A DNA stretch of 30,724 nucleotides from Euprymna scolopes (GCA_024364805.1 CM044499.1:115659056-115689779); one strand, 5' to 3'. Positions 1-8,966 are shown, counted from the first letter of the stretch. The notes: generated by a model from the sequence alone, not told the origin. Program-made: numbers and translations.

Positions 1-30
<30 letters not shown>
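1..30. repeat. (AT)n microsatellite at window edge
   Basis: Pure AT dinucleotide run. It is cut by the window start, so its true length is unknown. Confidence 0.97.
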
Positions 31-32
<2 letters not shown>

Positions 33-625
33 GCGTCTGTACATGTACGTGTGTGCATACTTGTGTGACCAACGTTCTAATGCATACGAAAACTGAGAAG
101 ATAATTGACGCCATTTTTAACATGATTTTTCGATTTAAAAACATACAAACCGTAATTTTATATTTTAAATATGTTTGGCTTCGAATCTATGCATTCCCTG
201 AAGTACGAAAATATGTCTATCGGAATTTCTAGTTTCCGGTAAATTAACGATTACGTTTGCTTTTCATTTCATGGAAATTTAATTCCAGTCAAGAATAGAA
301 CATCTTCACTCAGATTCGTCCAGTGGATTAATAGTAAATATGTCAAAAATAAAGGCAAATATACGCTTTTATCGTTTTGTGATAATCGATAAACCAGGCG
401 TCAATTCAGTGTTTGTGTATGATAATACGATAGAAATTGCGTCGCCCATGGAATTGAAAAGTAAAAATCGAGTTAATCGAAACTGCGCTTATCTCTACTA
501 ACGCACCATACTTATTTATTCATGTACGTTTGTCTTTTTCGATTGCTCAACGTTTGTGGACGTTGGATTCATTTCATATGCTTAGATCATTACACTTTGG
601 AAATTTTTATATTAGGATGTGTTAT
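31..625. other. AT-rich sequence without recognised feature
   Basis: No gene, RNA or element was recognised. Short open frames here show no family resemblance. The right part may be the outer end of the inverted LINE segment that begins by 626, but I see no readable protein similarity below that point. Confidence 0.5.
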
Positions 626-868
626 TCATCTAATTTGGATACTTCGCACTACTGTTCTCATCTTATAAATAATAGATGTCTCACGAGAGAAAACACAGGG
701 ATTTTCGCTGTCATGATCACAAAAAGTTGAATTTGCTGCAAAATTCTTAGCAAAGATTTTGGCTTTTTGCCATGCTGACGAGATTCCCTCAATCCATGCT
801 AATTGTTTGGATAGAGCACATGCTTCTTGTAGAGGCACATTACTCTGCGTTTTACGCATGGCGAACAC
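626..868 (-). pseudogene. LINE reverse-transcriptase N-terminal remnant
   Basis: An open 80-residue minus frame carries KAKIFAKNFAANSTF near its middle. This resembles the conserved segment of Jockey-like LINEs just before RT block 1 (consensus style KAELFAxxFAANSTL). It has no start codon of its own meaning and is a fragment of the inverted 5' part of the LINE. The first RT block that should follow is not readable below 626 but appears on the opposite strand at about 2750. Confidence 0.62.
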
Positions 869-1319
869 ATGGACGCATCACTTGTAGTTTCCAAACACAT
901 ACGAGTATTGCCCTTATGGCAACTTTCTATCGATAAGTGACGATATCAACTTTCTCTCTTTTTGTCTTTTTTCCCGAATGGCATGCGAGCAGGACGTGTT
1001 TTGGGTACGCCAACCGATTATGTAATGAAGACTTTTGGTTACCATCCGGCCTTTATCAGGTGAGACACACATTACAAAATAAGTAACAAACAAACTCGAC
1101 AATCCCTGAATTATATCGGTTACAACATTAAACACACTATTTAATCTTAGTACACACGTGTTCGGCAGAAATCAACGGCGTGCACGTAAACACGTGATTT
1201 TGTGCATTTTCACAAAGGCTATTGTCTAGAAATATTTATGTATTCGTTCTTGTTTTTAGAAAAGTCGACGGTTTTTCATAAATAATTTCCGTATCTATTT
1301 TGATTACTTTATGTCGTCG
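869..1319 (-). other. Unassigned stretch between LINE linker and RT remnant
   Basis: About 450 bases separate the linker remnant from the RT remnant on the minus strand, more than the usual gap in this LINE type, so it may be a later insertion. A 73-residue open frame (914-1135, minus) has no recognised family. The stretch contains a possible degenerate hammerhead-like core at 1028-1060. Confidence 0.35.
1028..1060 (-). other. Possible degenerate hammerhead-like core
   Basis: On the minus strand CTGATAA is followed by GGCC, a short loop, AACC and then AAAA. This looks like a decayed CUGAUGA, stem II, GAAA core of the kind found in Penelope-like elements and retrozymes. Both conserved boxes are altered and stem II is weak, so it would not be active. 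It could be chance. Confidence 0.2.
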
Positions 1320-1560
1320 AACGCGCAGCATTCTGTTCAGGCGCTTTTTGATGATTCCTCAAATCTCATCGGAACAAAGACGCTGCTCAGCTACTTTGGC
1401 CTGAGCATACTGAGCGTTATTTATTATTTTTTCCAGTGATTGCTGGCAGATCTAAAGGCGCCATTACCCTAAGTACGTCTAATACCTTGAAGGTAATAAA
1501 ATACGTGATGTCTGCACAACGAAAGCGGAGAATTCTGAAGAGAACCACGGTTTGCTATTA
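1320..1560 (-). pseudogene. LINE linker between endonuclease and RT
   Basis: Minus-strand translation shows NSKPWFSSEFSAF followed about 40 residues later by KKIINNAQYAQAK. This is the typical layout of the linker in Jockey/CR1-like ORF2 proteins: a PWF motif, then a basic helix resembling CKKIIxxAKxxxxx. It sits between the endonuclease remnant (1740-2450) and the RT remnant (626-868) in the expected order. Stops and frame changes occur, so this is a dead fragment. Confidence 0.55.
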
Positions 1561-1739
1561 GTTTTTTTTTCTGAAATTTTCGGAATGTATGAAGCAATCT
1601 ATATAGACAATAAACCATTCTTTAAGGTCTGGTATTATAGAAAACACGTTCTTTTTAAGCATAAAACCCAGATGTATATCTGATATAAATTTGTGGAAAC
1701 TATTTCAATCTTCCATAATGTATCGATGTATTATTCAAT

Positions 1740-2450
1740 GAAGAGGTGCATTTGAGGACTTATTACATTTTGTGTTCTATCTTAAGCGAGACAACCGAAT
1801 GGTCGGAAGATCCCAGTAGAAGCAGAACGGAGGATGAATACAGAACAGGATAAGTTGTAAGAAAAAGGTCTCGGAGACGTACATAGTGACCATCAAGTCG
1901 AGCATAGGGGTGAATTCAGGAACGGTGTAGGTTTGGTTATGCACAATGGAGAAATCATAACAGAACCTTCTATCATCATCTCTCTTGTTTGAGTAGCCCA
2001 ACTATTCCACACTGTAAACATTGAAGTGTCCGCAAATGGGATTGTTTGCCGAGGGGTGAACAGACAGAATTTGGCCTATTTTCTAAGATATGCTTCTAAA
2101 GATAGTAAGTTCGTTGTTGTGAGGAGAAATCAAGGCAGTGGTGTGAGCAAGTGCAACCTGGCAAAACATATAGGATAGTTATATGTTATTTCTGGAGGTG
2201 TCCCTACCACATCGAAAGTCATGTCAAATGTCGGCACATATTTTTGTACATGGAAATGTTGGGTGTCAGACTCTGATGTGAATTTAGAGTATCCTTTAAT
2301 CAAGAATAACTAATCAAGAATAACAGTCGTTCCAATGCAATCTCGCACAGAGACAATAGCTTTAGTTTGGTCTCTTGTAATGCGGTTCTAATCTCTGGAA
2401 TAGTTGAACGTAAATCCATGACGTTGAAGAAGGAAATCTGTGAGGGGCAT
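1740..2450 (-). pseudogene. LINE apurinic-type endonuclease remnant
   Basis: The endonuclease would nick target DNA to prime reverse transcription. On the minus strand CGHFN at about 2021-2035 corresponds to the conserved GDFN motif of exonuclease/endonuclease/phosphatase-fold LINE endonucleases, with D replaced by H. It is followed by a readable segment (LGYSNKRDDDRRFCYDFSI) and, about 75 residues on, by LLGSSDHSVVSL at 1785-1816. That contains the catalytic-histidine motif GSSDH. A stop interrupts the codons after GHFN, and the GSSDH motif is in a different frame from the 74-residue open frame 1777-2001. Upstream of about 2300 the similarity fades. The copy is 5'-truncated and inverted relative to the plus-strand part that follows. 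Confidence 0.72.
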
Positions 2451-2749
2451 ACCTTCGTAATTTGAGTTCAGTGTTTCATCTTGTATATTTATTAAGACCT
2501 TTTATGATGGAATATTGGGATTAGGGGAACAGGCTGACAAAGTTGGTTAGAGCAGGGCAGAGAGGGAAAGTAAGGAGGAAAAAAACGAAGAAATATTTTT
2601 GTAGACTATGATGAGGTCGTAACACTACTCATAATTATGAAATCGAGATACCCTACCAAGATCTATACAGATTCAGAATAAATGGCAATACAACAGTATT
2701 TTACTTTGCACCTGCCGAAAGGACGGCCTTCTCTGTGTTTAATGAAAAG

Positions 2750-3245
2750 TTCGGGCCCCTGTGCATGATGTTGCCAAGCTAATCAAATACCTTTATTCCA
2801 GTAAAACAATTAGCCCTAATGGTATTTCAATTATAATTCTCAAAACCTCCCATACTTACTAAGCTATTTACACGTTCTTTTCTCTGCAACTAATTTCACA
2901 TAGAGACACACTGCTTACCTATCTATGTTCTATCATTATTTTCAGGGCAAGTGCTCGCCAAATTCTCACAAAACACACTCGTCCAACTGACACCAACATG
3001 AATCATTTCCGCCACTCTTTTCCTTGCCTAAACTTAAACCTGGATTGCATGAATACATTTTGTTTTCTTATAACTGCCCGCCTCTGTAACTCTGTTCGGT
3101 CATGGTCGTCTTCTAAGTTCAACGTAAGCAAGTTCTTTATACGACTCTTTTTATGTAATCCAATTTCTAACATTTCCACAACTAACGATTACTTTACTGT
3201 TGTCCCAATAATTCAGGGCACTTATACTTATTTTTTATAGTATTA
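2750..3245 (+). pseudogene. LINE RT block 1 fused to C-terminal region
   Basis: Around 2760-2860 the plus strand reads VAKLIKYLYSSKTISPNGIS, a worn version of RT block 1 (VxxxLxxSKATGPDGIP). About 40 bases later the sequence jumps to the C-terminal region: LQLISHRDTLLTYL near 2890 and, in the 80-residue frame at 2998-3240, SFPCLNLNLDCMNT then ITARLCNSV. These parallel LQPLSHKRDVASL, PCLNLNVESMN and RTARLWNCL of the LINE at 23250-24022, so the two are one family. The catalytic RT motifs between are absent, which indicates an internal deletion of several hundred codons. No clear poly(A) tail or target duplication was found. Confidence 0.7.
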
Positions 3246-4630
3246 TCCACATTTTTGTAAACATATATAACAACAATTTACTAGCTTATTCTACTTCATA
3301 TACGTAACATTGTGGCAACATTCTGATGAAAAATATCCTTATCAACGAAATAAAAGCGTCAGACATTTCTTATACCATAACTATTTGATTGCAAACATCT
3401 CATTAAATGTTTTTATTCGCAAACATTGATGTTTTACTGACATACATTTGATATCTGTCTGAAGCCGAAAACGTACTATTACTTATAATAACGGTGTTAC
3501 TGTGTAAGATCTTACTGCTCAACTCAGTTTACAATATTCTTGCAGAATAATGTACCAACAATGCTCAATTCAGTGAGGTAGTGTATTGTTTGCTTTGTTA
3601 TTATAAGTGATAGTGCAGTGCATCTTTTTTTGTCATGAAACAATACCCCAAGCACCCCCTCCCTTTGTGGATGAGATGTAATATATTTTAGTCTATTCTG
3701 ATAATATCACCTAAGGAAACACTTCCTTATTTTTTTACAGAGTAGTATATGTTCTGACATGACGATACCATATACCAAAAACTACTTTCTCCCTTCTTGA
3801 ATAGTGAGGACAAGTGATGTATCAGGTAAAATATGCGACCATACCTTTACTAACAACAGTGTTTTCTATACTATGTGCCCGTAACACCATGTTATGTAGT
3901 AAAATTATATCAACATCTTTTAATATCGATTTATATCACGAAGTCAGCTCTTCGAGGGTTAGAAACAGGAATGAAATTGATAACGTTTATCGGGCACATA
4001 TTTTTATCTAATGTAATGTATGTATGTCACACGTAGGCTATACGCGTTATTATACTTATTCCAACGTGCATTTTTATTTCTCTTTCGGGTTCCGCACACT
4101 AGGCAGAGACACACTGAGTTATGGCAACGATCAATGATCCGAAGACTCTTTCCACGACTTAATTCGTGATTTGCCTCATAATATCCACTGCAATGTGTTC
4201 TGGTAGAAATCCAGCACTTCACAATATACTGATAATTACGTAAAAGAAAAACTCTTATTAATATTAACCCAATGGGTTTATATCAAAAAGCATAGTGTAA
4301 TATCAATTCTGTGGGCGTACAAATTAAATAAATTAGCGTGTAACAGATGATTTTCCTTCATTTAATTAGGGTTTATTTTAAAGCAATTCAGTACTAAAAC
4401 TTGTTTCAAAATCCCGTAAAACTTGTCAATTCATTGCCTCGGCTGAAATGTTATTTTTTTTACAGAAAATTAAAGAACTACATTTGTTTTCAAATCTTCG
4501 TCATTTTTTTCAGGAAGAGACGTTTGGAGTGATGTGTTACTTATTTTATTTAATTTGCATAAGAACTGGTAAAATTTAAGATTATAATAGCATCCAATAA
4601 ATTTCATTTCTCACATTCCTGTCCATTATG
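3246..4630. other. AT-rich sequence without recognised feature
   Basis: Short open frames at 3814-4011 (plus) and 4004-4222 (minus) show no recognised motif, codon pattern or family. I see no RNA gene and no clear element in this 1.4-kb stretch. Confidence 0.45.
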
Positions 4631-4640
4631 ACATTCTAGT
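4631..4640 (+). repeat. Target-site duplication, left copy
   Basis: ACATTCTAGT is repeated exactly at 4832-4841 and brackets the short LINE tail. Confidence 0.85.
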
Positions 4641-4831
4641 TAAGAACCTGAAGTCCTACCTAACTAATATTCCTGTTGAACCAAGTGCAAAAGAGATCCA
4701 GACAATTGCACTTAAGGGAACAGCCGAGATACTAAAAAGAGCTGTTGGTTGGTTTCAATGAAAAGGGCAATGTTGGTAGCTGGTTGTGCTGCCTCATACC
4801 TAACGTTACAATCTTCAAATAAAGAAAAAAA
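4641..4831 (+). mobile_element. Severely 5'-truncated R2-like LINE, 3' end only
   Basis: The plus strand encodes the last about 37 residues of a LINE ORF (SYLTNIPVEPSAKEIQ, then ALKGTAEILKRAVGWFQ and a stop). A short 3' UTR ends in AAATAAAGAAAAAAA. The same ending (SYLTNIPVRLSAKKVK, ILKRALGWFQ) and a related 3' UTR containing TTACAATCTTC occur in the minus-strand LINE at 8084-8945, so they are one family. The insert is flanked by a perfect 10-bp target duplication and has a short A-rich tail. Only about 190 bases were copied, typical of abortive target-primed reverse transcription. The exact duplication suggests it is younger than most elements here. Confidence 0.85.
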
Positions 4832-4841
4832 ACATTCTAGT
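4832..4841 (+). repeat. Target-site duplication, right copy
   Basis: Second copy of ACATTCTAGT, directly after the A-rich LINE tail. Confidence 0.85.
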
Positions 4842-5365
4842 ATCTTACAGGTTTTATTTGTATGTTAACTGAATTACGGCCTTGTTTTAAAAGCAAGGTA
4901 CTCCAGTAATGCAGTTCCAATTTTACATGAGTTTACATTTTATGGATAACTTAAATCTTGTCGGTAATCGAAAGTCAACTATTAGTGTGAGCGGAAATAT
5001 ATCTCAAAGTGTAATCCATTAATTCAATGGGATATATCTGATATGCGATGTGAGTCTATTCGAGGAGATACACGGAGTTTAACATAATGTATAACTGTTT
5101 ATATAAAAATGTATTTAATAGATATCTGAATATATGTTGAACTTGAAATATTTGAAATAAAAACATGTATTTGTTATAAAATGATCGGACATTATCTTAA
5201 AGCCGTGAAAATAATAAAAGAACATATTTTCATGAATTCAATATATCATGTTTATCAACAGGCGAAACAATGTGATATAAATTTAAACTAACCACATATA
5301 TATGTATATTTATGTATGCATATATATATATATATACATAAATGACTAACTAATATATACATATA
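4842..5365. other. AT-rich sequence with short TA runs
   Basis: No gene or element was recognised. Short TATA/TACA runs occur near 5297-5365, just before the Helitron 5' end. Confidence 0.5.
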
Positions 5366-5388
5366 TCTATAATATAAAGCTGAACGTC

Positions 5389-5409
5389 TGTGTGTGTGTG
5401 TGTGTGTGT
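5389..5409 (+). repeat. (TG)n run in the Helitron 5' subterminal region
   Basis: A TG dinucleotide run directly follows the 5' terminal motif. The sister element at 20613 has an imperfect TG-rich run at the same place. Confidence 0.9.
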
Positions 5410-5522
5410 CTGGTCACGAATAGGCTCCTATATGGTTTACTATTTTAAAAAAACTGATTACATATAATGATAGATCTATCGAGGATCAGGAATAGGTGTG
5501 TTTTATCTGGCAAAACAGTGGT

Positions 5523-5880
5523 TCATAAAAATTGTGGAGTCTGCGTTCGCGCCTGCCCCACAAAGTATGGAAATAAAATATATTAAAAAAACGATTATAA
5601 GAGTTTTTGATAGAGATGTACAAAAGAATACTTTGATAAGTATGTTTCAAATTAAATAGGGATGGTATGATAAAATTGTGGGGTCTGCATTCGCGCCTGT
5701 ACTCCATGGAAATATGGCACAAACTTTAACAAATACTTTTCATATCAATTTGCGTACGTATACTTTGATAATTATGTTTCAGTTTGAAGAAATATAGTAT
5801 AAAATTATTGGGTGTTCGTTGGTGCCTTACCTGCATAGAATGTAAATATGTCACAAAGTTTAACAAAGATTTGTAAAAGG
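5523..5880 (+). repeat. Tandem subrepeats in Helitron (about 130-145 bp units)
   Basis: Three degenerate units share GGGTCTGCNTTCGCGCCTG, a CCATAGAATGGAAATATG-like block and CACAAAGTTTAACAAA. The shared CCTG/CCTT anchors fall at 5552, 5696 and 5825, giving spacings of 144 and 129. The same unit forms three copies in the element at 20613-21365. A 78-residue minus frame (5486-5722) runs through two units and gives repeated peptides of the type RRPHNFIIPSLFNLKHTYQS. I treat that as translated repeat, not a gene. Confidence 0.8.
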
Positions 5881-6333
5881 GTTGAGGGTCCTCAATAACA
5901 CCTTCACTTTAATCTTAATTCACGTTAGCTTTTAATTATCTTTTTTGAGTTGAATCATATTGCGTCGAAAAAATTCGCCTCATAAATTCACTTTCTTGTT
6001 AGAGTAAAAGCCAAAAAACAAATAAGTCGGAACTTCAGACAATTCTCGACACAAATTTTGCATCACTCTGTTTTTTCCCTCTCCAATTGCACGTTGCACT
6101 CTTTCACAAATAGTTAAATAGATAAATAATAAAAAAGAATGTTATTGTTATCGTGTTAAAAGAAGGAAAAATCCGTCTCACATGATTACGTGCTTTTATT
6201 TTAAAAACATGTACATAAACTTTTTATTTTTATTTATATATCTGTTTAAGCTTTGTTGTCAGTGTACTAGAAAGAAATTCGGTTAATTACAACCCTTTCT
6301 GCGTCTTCTTTACATTAAGATAGTACAACCCTG

Positions 6334-7680
6334 AATCCGACGGCGCTAAACTACACTGTTCAATACTGTAAAACAGAAACGAAACTGTTCTGCTTAAAAA
6401 GGGCACCATTTTCTTCTTATTCATACTTATATTGATGCTTTGCTTTAAAAAACTTAAGTAATTACGTGTTTACTTTTTTAATATCCCATTTTGCTGTTGC
6501 GGATTATTGTACTAAAGTAAGTAAAACTTCATTATTTTCCAAAACTGGTTTTGTTTCTTTGTTTTTCGATATTTCGTAGATATTATTTAGTAAGAGTGCT
6601 TAGCAGAAAATCCAACAAACGACTACCCGAAAAAATAAATAAATATACAAGAAATAAATTATACCATGCTCAATAAAAGTTCAGTTCAGGTTTTTTTTTA
6701 GAAATAGTTTTTAATGCTCTTTACTTTAAATAATTTCAGCAGAACCGAAAGTAAAACGAAATTTGAGGCGATAACTACTTAAATTAATTTTTATATAAAC
6801 TACACATGTCATAATAGAATATTCTTCAAGCACAAAATAACGGAACACATTAAAATATGTTTATAAATATTCCTTACGTTGGCGGAACACTTTTAAATTG
6901 TTAACACAGAATGCTCAGGTGCCCCTCCTTCAAATTGAAAACGGGGCTCTCCATATCAAAGTCGCTGCCATTTTGATTTTTTTAAACAGGTTCGGGAATT
7001 AAAAAAAAATCCGGCGGCGCAATACTAACCGTTCAATACTGTAAAACTGAAACGAAGCTGTTCTGCATGAAAAGGGTGCCTTTTCTTCTTATTCATATTT
7101 ATATCGATTCTTTGCTTATTAAATAATGTAATTACGTGTTTACTTCCTTAATATCCCAAATTACTGTTTCGGATTATTTTACTAAAGTTAGTAAAGCTTT
7201 ATTATTTTTCAAACATTTTTGTTCCTTTGTTTTTTCTATATTTTGTCGATATTATTTAGTAAGAGTGTTTAGCAGAAAAGCCAACAAACAACTACCAGAA
7301 AAATAAATATACAAGACATAAATGTTACCATGGTCAATAAAGGTTAATTTTATGTTTTTTTTTTGTTTTGAAATAGTTTTTAATGGTCTTTACTTTAAAT
7401 AATTTCAGCGATCCGAAATTTAAATGAAATTTCAGGCGATAACTACTTAAATGAATTTCTATATAAAATACACTGCCATAATCGAATATTTCTCAAGCAT
7501 AAAATAACGGAAAACATTTAAGCATGTTTATAAATATTCCTTACGTTGACGGAACTCTTTTAAATTGTTAACACAGAATGCTCAGGTGCCCCTCCTTCAA
7601 ATTGAAAACAGGGGCTCTCCATTTCAAAGTCGCTGCCATTTTGAATTTTTAACCGTTTCGTGAATAAAAAAATTACAAAC
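6334..7680 (+). repeat. Direct tandem duplication, about 670-bp unit
   Basis: Two successive copies (about 6334-7010 and 7011-7680) share, in order, a CGGCGGCGC-like start, GTTCAATACTGTAAAAC, AATTACGTGTTTACTT, TTATTTAGTAAGAGTG and CAGAATGCTCAGGTGCCCCT. The offset is 674 at the left anchor and 667 near the right. The copies differ by many substitutions and small indels. The block lies wholly within the long Helitron and is missing from its short sister. Confidence 0.85.
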
Positions 7681-8034
7681 TATTTGAAAATACAAACCAA
7701 TGAACTTTTCTACCATAAAAGTAACTTTTCTTGACTATGGTAACATTTATTCCTTATATATTTATATTATTATATATATAACATTTTCTCTTTGTAAGGA
7801 AACATCATTTTGTTGGTCACTCTTGGCTACGAATGGAAACAAAAATGATATAAAAATATGTTTTTGCGAAAATCATCTTTACTTTCATCATATTTGTCTT
7901 AGGGTAACATTTTTGAGTATCAAATTCTAGCGCTTTACAACCCCTCCTTTTCAAAACCTATTATACTTTCATCAATTACAGCCCATTTTCTTTCGTCTGT
8001 TTTTGAACCTAGTCAACGACGGGTACTTCTGCTA

Positions 8035-8035
<1 letters not shown>

Positions 8036-8076
<41 letters not shown>
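8036..8076. repeat. (TA)n microsatellite abutting the Helitron 3' end
   Basis: TA repeat beginning at the base after CTAG. It separates the Helitron from the 3' end of the minus-strand LINE. Confidence 0.95.
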
Positions 8077-8080
<4 letters not shown>

Positions 8081-8147
8081 TTTTCTTTCTCAGAAGATTG
8101 TAATGCCACACTAGCTGCCAAACAAGCTTCCGACATTTCCCTGCTTT

Positions 8148-8540
8148 TTATTGAAACCAGCCGAGAGCTCTTTTCAGTATCCTCGTTGTTCCATTAAGTG
8201 TAATTCTCTTTACCTTTTTTGCACTTAGTCTAACAGGAATATTAGTTAGATAGGATCCCATCGTCTTCCTAAGCCACATGTCACCTTTTATAGCTGATAT
8301 TATATATATTTCTAAGATTCTGGTTTCTTTCATATCATTCATGAGAACTTGATATTTAGTCTGTTTCTCTCTTTCAGCTCTGTTCAAACCTCCATCATTA
8401 GGAACAAACGCTTCAACCAAGGTTTTTACTCTCTCTGACTTATTCCATATACATATTTCGGGTTTAACCGCATCATTTTCTAAGCAGGTGGCTGTAGGGA
8501 TTACTTGGTCGTAATGTATGACATATAATTATTTTCCAAC
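8148..8540 (-). pseudogene. R2-like LINE endonuclease and C-terminus remnant
   Basis: The minus frame reads HYDQVIPTA, KPEICIWN, LVEAFVPNDGGLNRAEREKQ, TKYQ and, at the end, ILKRALGWFQ followed by a stop. The KPE, VEAF and K-TKY positions correspond to the PD, (D/E)x(Q/V) and KxxKY residues of restriction-like endonucleases in R2-like LINEs, with E replacing D in the first. The longest frame with a methionine is 90 residues (8148-8420), but the readable frame starts about 120 bases further upstream. No functional start exists because this is the tail of a larger protein. Confidence 0.75.
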
Positions 8541-8569
8541 TACTCTTTGAGGTTGATGTTCCAAGGTCT

Positions 8570-8880
8570 TGCTGCTACAGTGGTTGTTTAATACTTTATA
8601 AATAATTCAGTGGAGGTAGTTGCATACGTCATCATGTCTCGCTATGTGGTAGCACTCCCCGAAAAGAACATTTAACTTGATAGCAGATAACTCACACTTT
8701 CCAATTCCGTGTAGCAGACTCTGCATTTGTTGACAATGAATCCCCGATCTTGAGTAGCCATTATAACCCTTTCCTGATCGTGGTGGAGAGCTCCCTTGTT
8801 GAGCCAGTTGAAGTAAACTTCTTTGTCTATGTATACATGGGAGAGTTCCCACAGAAAATACATTACACGCTGATGTTCAT
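8570..8880 (-). pseudogene. R2-like LINE zinc-knuckle region remnant
   Basis: One minus frame (8672-8863) carries WLNKGALHHDQERVIMATQD and ends with CRVCYTELESVSYLLSS. That is the first half of a CCHC knuckle (CxxC), with Y where the histidine is expected. The second half, RHDDVCNYLH, continues in the other minus frame (8607-8852), which shows a frameshift between them. A stop follows NYLH and another precedes the endonuclease part. Confidence 0.68.
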
Positions 8881-8966
8881 CCGACTCTTCAAGGTCCCTC
8901 TTTTAGAACACAATGTTGGCCTGATGATTATGTGTATCGTTTAATCGCCATAGATTTTTTATAAAT

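Larger units (their letters stand above)
626..3245 (+). mobile_element. 5'-inverted (twin-primed) APE-type LINE copy, degenerate
   Basis: Two blocks of one LINE lie head to head. On the minus strand, reading from 2450 to 626, come an apurinic-type endonuclease, the endonuclease-RT linker and the start of the reverse transcriptase. On the plus strand, from about 2750 to 3240, come the next RT block and the C-terminal region. The minus block stops at about the protein position where the plus block starts. That is the arrangement expected when a LINE inserts by twin priming, with the 5' part inverted and the 3' part in normal orientation. The plus block lacks most of the RT palm and thumb, so a deletion also occurred. 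The protein style is that of Jockey/CR1-like elements. The C-terminal block matches the LINE at 23250-24022, so both belong to one family. Domain identities rest on motifs read by eye; the single-event reading is inference. Confidence 0.66.
5366..8035 (+). mobile_element. Non-autonomous Helitron-like element, long form
   Basis: The left end TCTATAATATAAAGCTGAAC follows an A, and the right end GGGTACTTCTGCTAG precedes a T. These fit Helitron rules (5'-TC, 3'-CTRR, insertion between A and T, no target duplication). Just inside the 3' end, CCTAGTCAACGACGGG folds into a short hairpin with one bulged A. Both ends match the 0.75-kb element at 20613-21365. This copy is longer because about 2 kb of extra sequence, including a 0.67-kb direct duplication, sits between the shared 5' subrepeats and the shared 3' tail. 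No Rep or helicase coding sequence is visible, so movement would need proteins from elsewhere. It could also be classed as Helentron-like, since the CTAG end and short hairpin are shared. Confidence 0.8.
8084..8945 (-). mobile_element. 5'-truncated R2-like LINE with restriction-like endonuclease
   Basis: The 3' end lies at about 8084, next to the TA array, and the readable part runs up to about 8945 on the minus strand. The order of parts is a conserved pre-finger segment (MYFLWELSHVYIDKEVYF, GALHHDQERVIMATQD), a CxxC zinc-knuckle remnant, RHDDVCNYLH, and then a PD-(D/E)xK-type endonuclease and terminal helix. This order is known from R2/NeSL-type LINEs, whose endonuclease is C-terminal. The 3' UTR resembles that of the 191-bp copy at 4641. 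At least one frameshift and two stops interrupt the coding part. Confidence 0.78.
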
